This document shows positions 55,863-63,945 of a stretch of DNA of 64,000 nucleotides, one piece after another. Below the pieces are notes generated by a model. It was not told where the DNA came from. It made no database searches and was given only the letters and a program-made list of their open reading frames with translations. Every line of letters begins with the position of its first letter. The stretch's first letter is position 1. Source of the DNA: an uncultured Collinsella sp. (GTDB taxonomy: Bacteria > Actinomycetota > Coriobacteriia > Coriobacteriales > Coriobacteriaceae); the NCBI GenBank assembly GCA_900539035.1, contig UQAU01000004.1, positions 24,903 to 88,902 on the forward strand, read 5' to 3'. A program made the translations under genes and the position numbers.

Positions 55863-56582
55863 ATGCCTGCGCCTAAAAATGCACCGCTTTACCAGCAGAT
55901 TTACGACGAAATCAAGGATGCGATCGAGAAAGGTGTTTATGCACCCAAGGAGCGTATTCCGTCCGAGCTTGAGCTAGCCGAGCAGTACGACGTGAGCCGC
56001 ATTACGGTGCGCCGCGCCGTCGAGGAGCTGTGCTCCGATGGCTACCTGGTTAAGCAGCAGGGCCGTGGCACCTTTGTCTCCACGCCGCACATCAACCGCC
56101 AGTTCCACGCTTCGACGCTGCAGACGTTTACCGCGCTGTGTGCCGACAACGGCATGAAGGCCGGCGCGCATGTGGTCGATCGCCAGATTGTGCCGGCACG
56201 TCAAAACGAGATGGAGTTCTTTGGCCTGCAAAAGGACGCGCTGCTGCTGCATATTAAGCGCGTGCGTACAGCCGACGGCGAGCCCATCTTTGAGGAGAAC
56301 ATCTTTGTGCCGTTTGACGCCTACCGTGAGCTGTTGACGGCCGATCTTGAGGACAAGTCGATTTTTGCCGAGGTCGAGCGTGTTGGCGGAACGCCGATTG
56401 TCTCGGTTGGCTACCGCACGGTCGAGGCCGTTCATGCCAATACCGAGCAGGCGGCCGAGTTGGGCATTGCTCCGCACGATCCGCTGCTCAACCTGCGTGC
56501 CAGCTTTACCGGTCCCAATGGCGAGCCGGTTCTGATGGGTAAGCAGTACTACGTGGGATCGCGCTACGTTATGGTGATGTAA
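55863..56582 (+). CDS. GntR-family (HutC/UTRA) regulator (second copy)
   Basis: 239 residues. Winged helix: YQQIYDEIKDAIEKGVYAPKE, RITVRRAVEELCSDGYLVKQQGRG; then UTRA with VRTADGEPIFEENIFVP. It is closer to the regulator at 58912 than to the one at 46217. The ribosome site is weak. The shared CGTTATA motif suggests it controls its own gene, the PTS operon and the EamA gene. A family-1 structured element follows directly. Confidence 0.92.
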   Translation: MPAPKNAPLYQQIYDEIKDAIEKGVYAPKERIPSELELAEQYDVSRITVRRAVEELCSDGYLVKQQGRGTFVSTPHINRQFHASTLQTFTALCADNGMKAGAHVVDRQIVPARQNEMEFFGLQKDALLLHIKRVRTADGEPIFEENIFVPFDAYRELLTADLEDKSIFAEVERVGGTPIVSVGYRTVEAVHANTEQAAELGIAPHDPLLNLRASFTGPNGEPVLMGKQYYVGSRYVMVM

Positions 56583-56741
56583 GTTACGCGGTTTTACCAA
56601 ACCGCGTAACGGCTCGACGCTGCAAACGCCCCTAAGCGGCAATCTGACGTTCAACCGTCGGTCGCGTACCGAAGTACGCTTCCCTCCTCTTTCACGTCAC
56701 CTTGCTCGCTTAGGGGCGTTTTCGCTGACTTATGCTCAACC
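56583..56741. repeat. Structured intergenic element, family 1, copy C
   Basis: Starts right at the gntR stop with the hairpin GTTACGCGGTTT-TACC-AAACCGCGTAAC. Arms AAACGCCCCTAAGC (56624-56637) and GCTTAGGGGCGTTT (56708-56721) form a perfect 14-bp stem. A central GCGTAC-CGAA-GTACGC hairpin and the TGACGT/ACGTCA linker pair sit within. The close is CTTATGCTCAACC. Confidence 0.88.
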
Positions 56742-56766
56742 AGCGACGTTTCCGCGTTTGTCAAGA

Positions 56767-56855
56767 GATTAGTCGTTGGGGACGTTCTTAAATGACTAGT
56801 CGTTGGGGACGTTCTTGTTTGACTAGTCGTTTAAGAACGTCCCCAACGACTAGTC
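56767..56855. repeat. GTCGTTGGGGACGTTCTT repeat cluster with 23-bp inverted arm
   Basis: Two direct copies of TAGTCGTTGGGGACGTTCTT (56769 and 56797) are followed by an inverted copy; GACTAGTCG...GTTCTT at 56794-56816 pairs perfectly with 56833-56855 over 23 bp. It is the same repeat family as 11288 and 17001 and lies between gntR and recQ. Confidence 0.7.
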
Positions 56856-56929
56856 TGGGCGGCGGCCGTGTGCTGCTGTCCGCGTGGCGGCGTATAATCG
56901 GCGGCAGATGACTTGGACGTTAGGAAACC

Positions 56930-58909
56930 ATGACCGATAGCATGCAGCAGATGGCGCTCGACACACTCGGCGCCTATTTTGGCTACACCTCGTTTCGCCC
57001 GGGACAGGACCGCATGGTCGATGCGATCCTTGCCGGTCGCGATGCGCTGGGCGTTATGCCCACGGGCGCCGGCAAGTCCATTTGCTACCAGGTGCCCGCG
57101 CTCATGCTGCCCGGCATCACCTTTGTGGTGAGCCCGCTGCTGTCGCTGATGGAGGACCAGACCCGTGCGTTGCTCGCGGCGGGTGCGCGACCCAGCTATC
57201 TCAACTCCAGCCTTACCCCGGCCCAGCAAAACACCGTGCTCAAGCGGGCGCGCGAGGGCCGCTACCAGCTTATGTACGTGGCACCCGAGCGTCTGCTCGA
57301 GCCGCGCTTTTTAGCCTTTGCGCAGGAGGCCGCGGCGGACAGCGGCATTGGCGTGCCGCTCGTGGCCATTGACGAGGCGCACTGCGTGAGCCAATGGGGC
57401 CAGGATTTCCGCCCCGCTTACCTGCAGATTCGCGAGTTCATCGATTCCCTGCCGCAGCGCCCCGTCGTGGCGGCCTTTACCGCTACGGCGACCGAGCGCG
57501 TGCGTGCGGACATTCAGCAGATGCTCGGCCTGCAAAACCCCGCGACGGTGGTGACGGGCTTCGATCGCAAGAACCTCTACTTTGGCTGCGAGGAGATGGG
57601 CGACAAAGCCAAGGCGGCGTGGGTGCGCGACTATGTGATTGCGCATTCGAGCGAGAGCGGCATCGTGTATTGCTCGACCCGCAAGACGGTCGACGCGCTG
57701 GCCGCGGAGCTTGCCGAGGCTCTGGGCCCCAGCGGCATTCGCGTTGGCCGCTACCATGCAGGCATGGGCAACGACGCCCGTCGCCAAAGCCAGCGCGCCT
57801 TTATCGACGACGATATCCAGGTGATGGTTGCCACCAACGCCTTTGGCATGGGCATCGACAAGCCCAACGTGCGCTACGTGATCCACAACAACGTGCCCGA
57901 GAGCATCGAAGCCTACTACCAGGAGGCGGGCCGCGCCGGCCGCGATGGCGACCCGGCCAGCTGCTACTTGCTGTGGAACGGCAACGATTTTCGCATGCGC
58001 CGCTTTCTGATCGACCGCGGCGATGCTGCCGATGAGGCGCTCGACGACGAGCAGCGCGCGTGGGCGCTCCAGAATCGATATCGTCTGCTCAGCCAGATGG
58101 AGGGTTACTGCAATACCACCGGTTGCCTGCGCGAATACATGCTGCGCTACTTTGGCGACGAGACCGCGGCCGAGCACGCCGCGGCTGGTACGGGCAGCGC
58201 CGCCACGGACGAGGCCGAGGGCTGCGGCAACTGCAGCAACTGCCTCACGCAGTTCGAGGTCGAGGACGTCACCGATATGGCCCGCGCCGCCGTGCGCTAT
58301 GTGGCCACGCGCCCCATGCGCTTTGGCAAATCGCTGGTCGCCGACGTGCTCCATGGCGGCGACACCGAGCGCATTCGCCAGATGCATCTGGACGAGGACC
58401 GCGGCTACGGTGAGCTGTCGAGCGAATCGGTCGGGCGCATCAAGGACATCATCGGCCAGCTGTGCGGCCGCGGTTATCTGGCCACCTCGCAGGGGCAGTA
58501 CCCGGTCGTGGGGCTTGGTCCGCGCGCTGGCGAGGTCGAGGACGAGACGTTTGCCTTTACCGTTAAGCGTCGCGCGTCCAAGCGCAAGGCCTCGGTCCGC
58601 GCCCGCCGTGCGGTGGATCTGCTGCGCGAGGAGGCCGAGCTGGATCAGCGCCCGCGCGTGGGCGACGATGCCGAGCTGTTCGAGCGCCTGCGTGCCCTCC
58701 GCAAGGAGATCTCGACCGAGCTGGAGATGGCGCCGTATATGGTCTTTTCCGACAAGGCCCTGCGCGGTCTGTGCCGCCTGCGTCCACAGACGCGCGACGA
58801 GCTTATCCAGGTCAACGGCATTGGCGAGAAAAAGGCCGACGCCTTTGGCGAGCAGTTTATGGCGGCGATTGAAGAGTTTGAGTCCGAGCATGCACGGGAT
58901 GGAGCGTAA
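56930..58909 (+). CDS. recQ: ATP-dependent DNA helicase RecQ
   Basis: 659 residues. FGYTSFRPGQDRMVDAIL (motif 0), MPTGAGKSICYQVPAL (Walker A, Lys49), DEAHCVSQWGQDFRP, FTATATERVR and the helicase C half with ATNAFGMGIDKPNVRYVIH and YYQEAGRAGRDG. An RQC zinc region follows (YCNTTGCLREYML; CGNCSNC), then a winged helix and a C-terminal HRDC domain (about 580-655). Its stop is 2 bp before a GntR gene, so a repair helicase and a sugar regulator share a transcript. Confidence 0.96.
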   Translation: MTDSMQQMALDTLGAYFGYTSFRPGQDRMVDAILAGRDALGVMPTGAGKSICYQVPALMLPGITFVVSPLLSLMEDQTRALLAAGARPSYLNSSLTPAQQNTVLKRAREGRYQLMYVAPERLLEPRFLAFAQEAAADSGIGVPLVAIDEAHCVSQWGQDFRPAYLQIREFIDSLPQRPVVAAFTATATERVRADIQQMLGLQNPATVVTGFDRKNLYFGCEEMGDKAKAAWVRDYVIAHSSESGIVYCSTRKTVDALAAELAEALGPSGIRVGRYHAGMGNDARRQSQRAFIDDDIQVMVATNAFGMGIDKPNVRYVIHNNVPESIEAYYQEAGRAGRDGDPASCYLLWNGNDFRMRRFLIDRGDAADEALDDEQRAWALQNRYRLLSQMEGYCNTTGCLREYMLRYFGDETAAEHAAAGTGSAATDEAEGCGNCSNCLTQFEVEDVTDMARAAVRYVATRPMRFGKSLVADVLHGGDTERIRQMHLDEDRGYGELSSESVGRIKDIIGQLCGRGYLATSQGQYPVVGLGPRAGEVEDETFAFTVKRRASKRKASVRARRAVDLLREEAELDQRPRVGDDAELFERLRALRKEISTELEMAPYMVFSDKALRGLCRLRPQTRDELIQVNGIGEKKADAFGEQFMAAIEEFESEHARDGA

Positions 58910-58911
58910 CG

Positions 58912-59667
58912 ATGGCATTCGACGATAAAACCGAGCGCACTGAGGTATCCGCCGTTCCGCTGTACCAGCAGGTTATGGACGACCTAAAGGGCGAGATCGC
59001 GCGTGGCGTGTACGCATCCGGCTCGCGCATTCCTTCCGAGATGGAGCTCGCGAAGTACTACGGCGTGGGACGCATCACCGTGCGCCGCGCCATCGAGGAG
59101 CTGTCGCGCGCGGGGTATCTCAACCGCCAGCAGGGGAGGGGCACGTTCGTGTGCGCGCCCAAGCTCAAGCGCAAGATTGTCCAGAAGGGTGACGTTCAGA
59201 GCTTTTCCGAGGGTTGCGCTGCCAACGACATGGTGGCCGGAGCACGCCTGGTGTCGCGCACGGTGGTTGCGGCGACGCGCGAGGACGCGGCGTTTTTTGG
59301 GGTGGAACCCGGCTGCGAGCTCATCGTGGTCGAGCGTGTGCGCACGGCAGACGGCGTGCCCGTCATGCTCGAGAACAACGCCTTTGTGCTGGCCGACCAT
59401 CCCTATCTGCAGACGCTTGCCGACAAGGACCTCACGGACAATTCCATCTTTGCGCTTGTTGCCGAGCATTCGAGCCGCGCGCCGCTCAAGTCCGATCCCT
59501 GCACCGTGGAGATTGCGCTTGCCGATGCTCAGACGGCCCCGCTGTTGGAGGTGCCGGTCGGCGAGCCGCTCTTTTATATGGAGGCGTACTTTACCGATGA
59601 GGACGATCGGCCCTTGCTGCTCGGACGCCAAAAGATCGTGGGCTCGCGCTACGTCTTCGACATCTAA
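58912..59667 (+). CDS. GntR-family (HutC/UTRA) regulator (third copy)
   Basis: 251 residues. YQQVMDDLKGEIARGVYASGSRIPSE and GRITVRRAIEELSRAGYLNRQQGRG give the winged helix; the UTRA domain follows with VRTADGVPVMLENNAFV. It is highly similar to 55863, pointing to duplication. It lies 2 bp after recQ and 145 bp before the third SIS gene, which it probably controls. GGAG stands 8 nt upstream within the recQ end. Confidence 0.92.
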   Translation: MAFDDKTERTEVSAVPLYQQVMDDLKGEIARGVYASGSRIPSEMELAKYYGVGRITVRRAIEELSRAGYLNRQQGRGTFVCAPKLKRKIVQKGDVQSFSEGCAANDMVAGARLVSRTVVAATREDAAFFGVEPGCELIVVERVRTADGVPVMLENNAFVLADHPYLQTLADKDLTDNSIFALVAEHSSRAPLKSDPCTVEIALADAQTAPLLEVPVGEPLFYMEAYFTDEDDRPLLLGRQKIVGSRYVFDI

Positions 59668-59679
59668 CGTCCATAGATA

Positions 59680-59758
59680 GAACAACATAGAACAAATTTG
59701 CCGAGATGACTTCACGGGCTTTGTTACACGTGTTATAAATAGGACAACATAGAACGAC
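59680..59758. promoter_or_regulatory. Putative operator pair before third SIS gene
   Basis: ACAACATAGAAC occurs at about 59685-59696 and 59746-59757, separated by roughly six helical turns, with a palindrome ACACGTGT (59725 region) between. This spacing suggests DNA looping by the GntR protein encoded just upstream. Confidence 0.45.
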
Positions 59759-59811
59759 AGCAGGTACGAGCCGCCGTCGCTCAAAGCCGCCCCACAAGGA
59801 GGAACATCAGG

Positions 59812-60780
59812 ATGAACGCACATGATCTGGTTCAGGAAATCATCGAGCGCAAGGGCAAGATTGAGAACGTCTTTTGGATCGCCTGCGGCGGTTCGATGAT
59901 TGACCTGATGCCGGCCAACGAGCTGCTCAAGCGCGAGGCCACCACGTTTACCTCGACGGTCTACACGGCACGCGAGTTTTGCCTGATGGCCCCCAAGAGC
60001 CTAGGGCCGAAGTCGCTCGTTATTGCCTGCAGCCACAGCGGCAACACGCAGGAGGTCGTCGACGGTTGCGAGATGGCGCTGGCCGCTGGCGCCGAGGTCG
60101 TTGCCCTCACCGACTGCGAGGGCTCCAAGATCGATAACGGCAAGTGGACCACCTGGGTCTACCCCTGGGGCGAGGGCGTGCCGCAGGCCGAGGTGCCTCA
60201 GGGTATCGGCGCTCTGATTGCCGCCGAGCTGCTCGACCAGCAGGAAGGCTACGAGGCACTCGCTGACATGTACGAGGGCCTCAAGCAGATGGATGCGCTG
60301 CTGCCCGCCGCCCGCGAAAAGGTCAACGCCGAGCTAGGCGCCCGTTTTGCCGAGCTCTGCCAGCAGCACAAGTTCTTCTACATCCTGGGATCCGGCCCCA
60401 ACTTTAGCCAGACCTACGCAATGGCCATCTGCTCGCTCATGGAGATGCAGTGGCAGCACTGCTGCTATATTCACTCCGGCGAGTACTTCCACGGCCCGTT
60501 CGAAGCCACCGAGCCCGGCGTGTTCTACTTTGTGCAGCTCGGATCGGGCGAGTGCCGCCCCATGGAGGAGCGCGCGCTGGCGTTCCTCAACACGCACACC
60601 GATACAGTCATGGTGCTCGATGCGCTCGAGTACGGCGTGGGCGACGTGCCTGCCAGCGTGCGTTCGTACCTGGAGCCGATCTTCTTCTACAACATGAGCT
60701 GCGAGCTGCGCGCCGCCCGCGGCAAGGTGTTCGACCACAGCCCCGAGGTTCGTCGCTACATGGGCATCGAGCAGTACTAA
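59812..60780 (+). CDS. SIS-domain protein, deglycase/isomerase-like (third copy)
   Basis: 322 residues. IACGGSMIDLMPANELL and ACSHSGNTQEVV in SIS1; YILGSGPNFSQTYAMAICSLMEMQW and EYFHGPFEATEPG in SIS2; RRYMGIEQY at the end. Of the three copies this is the most divergent. AAGGAGG lies 9 nt before the ATG. It probably uses a substrate sensed by the GntR protein upstream. Confidence 0.86.
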   Translation: MNAHDLVQEIIERKGKIENVFWIACGGSMIDLMPANELLKREATTFTSTVYTAREFCLMAPKSLGPKSLVIACSHSGNTQEVVDGCEMALAAGAEVVALTDCEGSKIDNGKWTTWVYPWGEGVPQAEVPQGIGALIAAELLDQQEGYEALADMYEGLKQMDALLPAAREKVNAELGARFAELCQQHKFFYILGSGPNFSQTYAMAICSLMEMQWQHCCYIHSGEYFHGPFEATEPGVFYFVQLGSGECRPMEERALAFLNTHTDTVMVLDALEYGVGDVPASVRSYLEPIFFYNMSCELRAARGKVFDHSPEVRRYMGIEQY

Positions 60781-60831
60781 GTAACGGGAAAACCAATCAC
60801 CTTCGATTCGCAAGCGAACAGCGTGCGTAAA

Positions 60832-60869
60832 AAGCGGGCCGCGCCGGGGATTTCCGGCGCGGCCCGCTT
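60832..60869. terminator. Bidirectional terminator (SIS / dehydrogenase)
   Basis: AAGCGGGCCGCGCCGG and CCGGCGCGGCCCGCTT form a perfect 16-bp stem around GGATTT, between convergent genes. Confidence 0.9.
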
Positions 60870-60910
60870 AGTATCGCGCATAGATTCGCAAGGTTGCGGC
60901 AGCCAGCGGC

Positions 60911-61888
60911 TTACTTGGCGTCGTAGGCCTCGGCATCCCACCAGTCGAGCTGGGCGATGTTGTCGCGGATGTGTTGGCAGCTCTTGTGGAAGCCCTCGAG
61001 TTCGTGCTCGGAAAGGTCGAGCGTGTAGACCTCCTCGACGCCCTCGGCACCGATCACGCACGGCAGGGAGGTAAAGATACCCTCCTCGCCATACTGGCCG
61101 GTCATGAGCGTGGAGGCCGAAAGCACGGCGTGCTCGTTGTGCAGCACGGCGGCGCAGACGCGCGCGGCGGAGTTGGCGACGGCGTACTCGGTGCACTGCT
61201 TGCCCTGGTAGGTCACATAGCCGCCCTTGCGTGCGAGCTCCTCGACCTCCATGTGGTCGAAGGCGTACTTGTCAGGGTTCTCGGCCTGAAGCTCGTTAAG
61301 GCTCTTGCCGGCGATGGTTGCGGCCTTAAAGGCGGCAAGCTGGCTAAAGCCGTGCTCGCCGATCATATAGGCGTCGATAGACTTGGGGCTCACGCCGACC
61401 TTCTTGGAGATCTCGGTGCGCAGGCGGGCGGAGTCCAGGCCGCAGCCCGAGCCGATGATCTTCTTGGGATCGTAGCCGGTCAGGTGCCACAGCTCGGTGC
61501 ACACGACGTCGCAGGGGTTGGAGATGCTCACAAAGATGCCGTCGAAGCCGGCGTCGACGATGCGCTTGGCAAAGGTGCGGGCGGCGTCGGTGGTAAAGAA
61601 CAGCTCGCCGTCGCGGTTGCCGGCGGCCAGTGCGACCTTGCCGGCGGCGTTGACGATGACATCGCAGCAGGCAAGCTCCTCGTAGTGGTCGTAGCAGTTG
61701 ACGATCTTGGTGTTGTACGGGACAAACGAAAGGGAGTCGCGCAGGTCCTGGACCTCGGACGTCACCTTGGCCTCGTTGATATCGCACAGGTACAGCTCAT
61801 CGGCAATGCCCTGCATGAGCAGGCTGTTGGCGACATGTGCTCCTACGTGGCCCTGGCCGACCACACCGATCTTACGCGTCTGGTACAT
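60911..61888 (-). CDS. L-2-hydroxyisocaproate/L-lactate dehydrogenase family
   Basis: 325 residues from ATG 61888 (AAAGGA 8 nt upstream). NAD loop GVVGQGHVGAHVA, Asp for ribose in YLCDINEAKV, Arg in LDSARLR, catalytic His in IGEHGFSQ. The substrate loop (NAAGKVALAAGNRDGE) is unlike LDH (AGANQKPGE type) and closer to the L-2-hydroxyisocaproate enzymes, as is ELARKGGYVTYQGK. It reduces branched 2-oxo acids or pyruvate to L-2-hydroxy acids, an electron sink matching PFOR metabolism. Confidence 0.88.
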   Translation of the reverse strand: MYQTRKIGVVGQGHVGAHVANSLLMQGIADELYLCDINEAKVTSEVQDLRDSLSFVPYNTKIVNCYDHYEELACCDVIVNAAGKVALAAGNRDGELFFTTDAARTFAKRIVDAGFDGIFVSISNPCDVVCTELWHLTGYDPKKIIGSGCGLDSARLRTEISKKVGVSPKSIDAYMIGEHGFSQLAAFKAATIAGKSLNELQAENPDKYAFDHMEVEELARKGGYVTYQGKQCTEYAVANSAARVCAAVLHNEHAVLSASTLMTGQYGEEGIFTSLPCVIGAEGVEEVYTLDLSEHELEGFHKSCQHIRDNIAQLDWWDAEAYDAK

Positions 61889-62099
61889 ATATGTATCCTT
61901 TCGGCCGAGTTTTTCGCGTCGAACCATTGTAGCGTCCTGCTACTACTTTGCTAGGCTAAAGCGCCGTAGATTTTTGGGACATGCCTTAATCTCTACTTTT
62001 GGAGTGATTTGGGCCGCTGGCGGCATCGCTGGGCGATGTGCTCGCGCGGATGGGGCCGCTCGTTGTACCATAGCTGCAACTGACTCGTAAGGAGCATCC

Positions 62100-63026
62100 A
62101 TGCCCATTCGCATTCCCGACGCCCTCCCTGCCGCCGCGCAGCTCGAGAGCGAGAACATCTTTGTCATGACCGAGTACCGCGCGCTGCACCAGGACATCCG
62201 TCCGCTGCGCGTGCTCATCCTCAACCTCATGCCCACCAAGATTGCCACCGAGACGCAGATCATGCGCAAGCTCTCCAACACACCGCTGCAGGTGGAGGTG
62301 GACCTGCTGCGCACCAAAACGCACGAGGCCACGCACGTGAGCGCCGGCCACCTGGAGACGTTCTACCGCACGTTCGACGACATCCGCGACATCCACTACG
62401 ACGGCCTGATCATCACGGGCGCCCCGGTGGAGCAGATGCCGTTCGAGGAGGTCGACTACTGGCCCGAGCTCTGCCAGATCATGGATTGGTCCACCACGCA
62501 CGTGCACTCTACGCTGCACATTTGCTGGGGCGCACAGGCAGGTCTGTACCATCATTACGGTATCCAGAAGTACGATCTGCCGGCAAAGGCGAGCGGTGTG
62601 TTCGAGCATTATCTGGTGAAGCCGCAAAGCCCGCTGGTCCGCGGCTTTGACGACCGTTTCTATGCCGTGCATTCGCGCAACACCGATGTGCGCCGCGAGG
62701 ATGTGGAGGCCGAGCCGCAGCTTGAGGTTGTGGCCGTGTCCGACGAGGTGGGCCTGTACATCGTCAAGTCGACCGACAGCCGTCGCTTCTTTGTATTTGG
62801 CCACCCCGAGTACGATACCGACACGCTGCGCTTGGAGTACGAGCGCGATGTGAAGCGCGGACTCAACCCGGAGGTGCCGGCGCATTACTTCCCGAATGAC
62901 GACCCCACGGCCGAGCCGCGCAACGTCTGGCGCAGCCAGGCTCAGTTGCTCTACACCAACTGGCTCAACTACTACGTCTACCAGACCACGCCCTACGACC
63001 TGGCCCGCGCCGGCGAGGAGCGCTAG
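62100..63026 (+). CDS. metA: Homoserine O-acetyltransferase, MetA-type
   Basis: 308 residues. Cys142 in HICWGAQAG, His235 and Glu237 in FGHPEYD, all as in MetA. Position 111 is Glu ([12 protein letters not shown]), where succinyl-CoA users have Gly; Glu111 has been shown to give acetyl-CoA preference in MetA. So the first step of methionine synthesis here probably uses acetyl-CoA. AAGGAG stands 6 nt before the ATG. The 170-bp leader shows no SAM riboswitch fold that I can recognise. Confidence 0.95.
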   Translation: MPIRIPDALPAAAQLESENIFVMTEYRALHQDIRPLRVLILNLMPTKIATETQIMRKLSNTPLQVEVDLLRTKTHEATHVSAGHLETFYRTFDDIRDIHYDGLIITGAPVEQMPFEEVDYWPELCQIMDWSTTHVHSTLHICWGAQAGLYHHYGIQKYDLPAKASGVFEHYLVKPQSPLVRGFDDRFYAVHSRNTDVRREDVEAEPQLEVVAVSDEVGLYIVKSTDSRRFFVFGHPEYDTDTLRLEYERDVKRGLNPEVPAHYFPNDDPTAEPRNVWRSQAQLLYTNWLNYYVYQTTPYDLARAGEER

Positions 63027-63068
63027 ACTGCGATGGTACTGCTGTAGCCGTGGCTGATGTGGCGGCGA

Positions 63069-63665
63069 TTAGGCGCTGACGATGTGGGGCAGCGGCAGGT
63101 CGTGGGCGTCGGTGGGAACGCGGTCGACGCGCTGTTCGTCAAAGGCTATGCCGATGATTTGACATGCGGGTGAGAGCATGGGCAGGTAGCGGTCGTAACA
63201 GCCGCCGCCGTAGCCCAGGCGCGCGCCGGCGCGGTCGAAGGCTACGAGTGGCACGATAATCATGTCGAGAGCCTCGGCAGGCACGATAGGGAAGCGGCTG
63301 CTGTCGATGTCCGTGGCCGCGAAGGCCCGCGTAGGGTGGGCGATAAACGGGGCCGCGGACGCATCGCCGGCGGCAACTGCCCGCATGCACATGCGCTGGC
63401 CACAAGCTGTGGCTTCGGCTGCCGAGAGCATGCACGGATAGGCCACGCGCCAGTCGCGTTTGGCGGCCGCCGCGGCAAACGCGACGGGATTGACTTCGGA
63501 ACCCATCGCGGCATAGACGGCAACGGTGTGCGGTGCCGCGGGATCCGAGCGACCCAGTCGCTCAACAAGCCGCGCACAGATAACGGCAGACTTCGCCGCC
63601 CGCACATCCAAATCAATCGCATCGCGCCGGGCAATCACCGCTCGCCGCAATTTAGCCTTGTCCAT
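63069..63665 (-). CDS. 5-formyltetrahydrofolate cyclo-ligase
   Basis: 198 residues from ATG 63665 (AGGAGG 6 nt upstream). KAKLRRAVIARRDAI at the N-terminus, a Pro/Met-rich middle, and the signature LGYGGGCYDRYLP with FDEQRV near the end. It returns 5-formyl-THF to 5,10-methenyl-THF with ATP. It converges with metA. A CCTGTCCC hairpin lies directly upstream in its promoter region. Confidence 0.92.
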   Translation of the reverse strand: MDKAKLRRAVIARRDAIDLDVRAAKSAVICARLVERLGRSDPAAPHTVAVYAAMGSEVNPVAFAAAAAKRDWRVAYPCMLSAAEATACGQRMCMRAVAAGDASAAPFIAHPTRAFAATDIDSSRFPIVPAEALDMIIVPLVAFDRAGARLGYGGGCYDRYLPMLSPACQIIGIAFDEQRVDRVPTDAHDLPLPHIVSA

Positions 63666-63681
63666 CCCAACCTCCTCTAGC

Positions 63682-63726
63682 AAACCTGCCAAAAAGGGAC
63701 AGGTTTATTTTGGCTGGTTTTATCTG
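63682..63726. repeat. CCTGTCCC hairpin repeat, inverted copy
   Basis: AAACCTGCCAAAA and TTTTGGCTGGTTT pair around AGGGACAGGTTTA; on the minus strand it reads CAGATAAAACC...CCTGTCCC, as at 53593 and 55728. A related hairpin, CCACGAAGG/CCTTCGTGG with a GGGACA loop, follows at about 63746-63775. Confidence 0.65.
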
Positions 63727-63804
63727 GGTAAACAGCAAAAACAACCACGAAGGGGACACATGCACCTTCGTGGTGGTCTGTGCTGTGATGGGCGTCTGCG
63801 GCGG

Positions 63805-63945
63805 TTTGTCTCGATCTGTAACGGTAACTCGGCAAAATTGGACTTAGATGTTACAGATTGAGACAAAGAGCTGGTGCCGTTCGGGAACGTCTCGATCTGT
63901 AACATCTAGACACGCTTTTGATGTCTAGATGTTAAAGATCGAGAC
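63805..63945. repeat. Tandem inverted repeats sharing GTCTCGATCTGTAAC
   Basis: First unit: arms 63805-63822 and 63850-63867, 18 bp with one mismatch. Second: arms 63889-63912 and 63922-63945, 24 bp with one mismatch and a 9-nt loop. Both left arms contain GTCTCGATCTGTAAC. No gene is supported from 63666 to the window end. Confidence 0.75.

Noticed and set aside
43363..56741. CRISPR array or diversity-generating retroelement from the variable-arm repeats
   Set aside because: The copies are single, kilobases apart, with palindromic arms and no cas or reverse-transcriptase gene in the window.
61930..62099. SAM riboswitch before metA
   Set aside because: None of the SAM-I or SAM-II core motifs can be found in the 170-bp leader.
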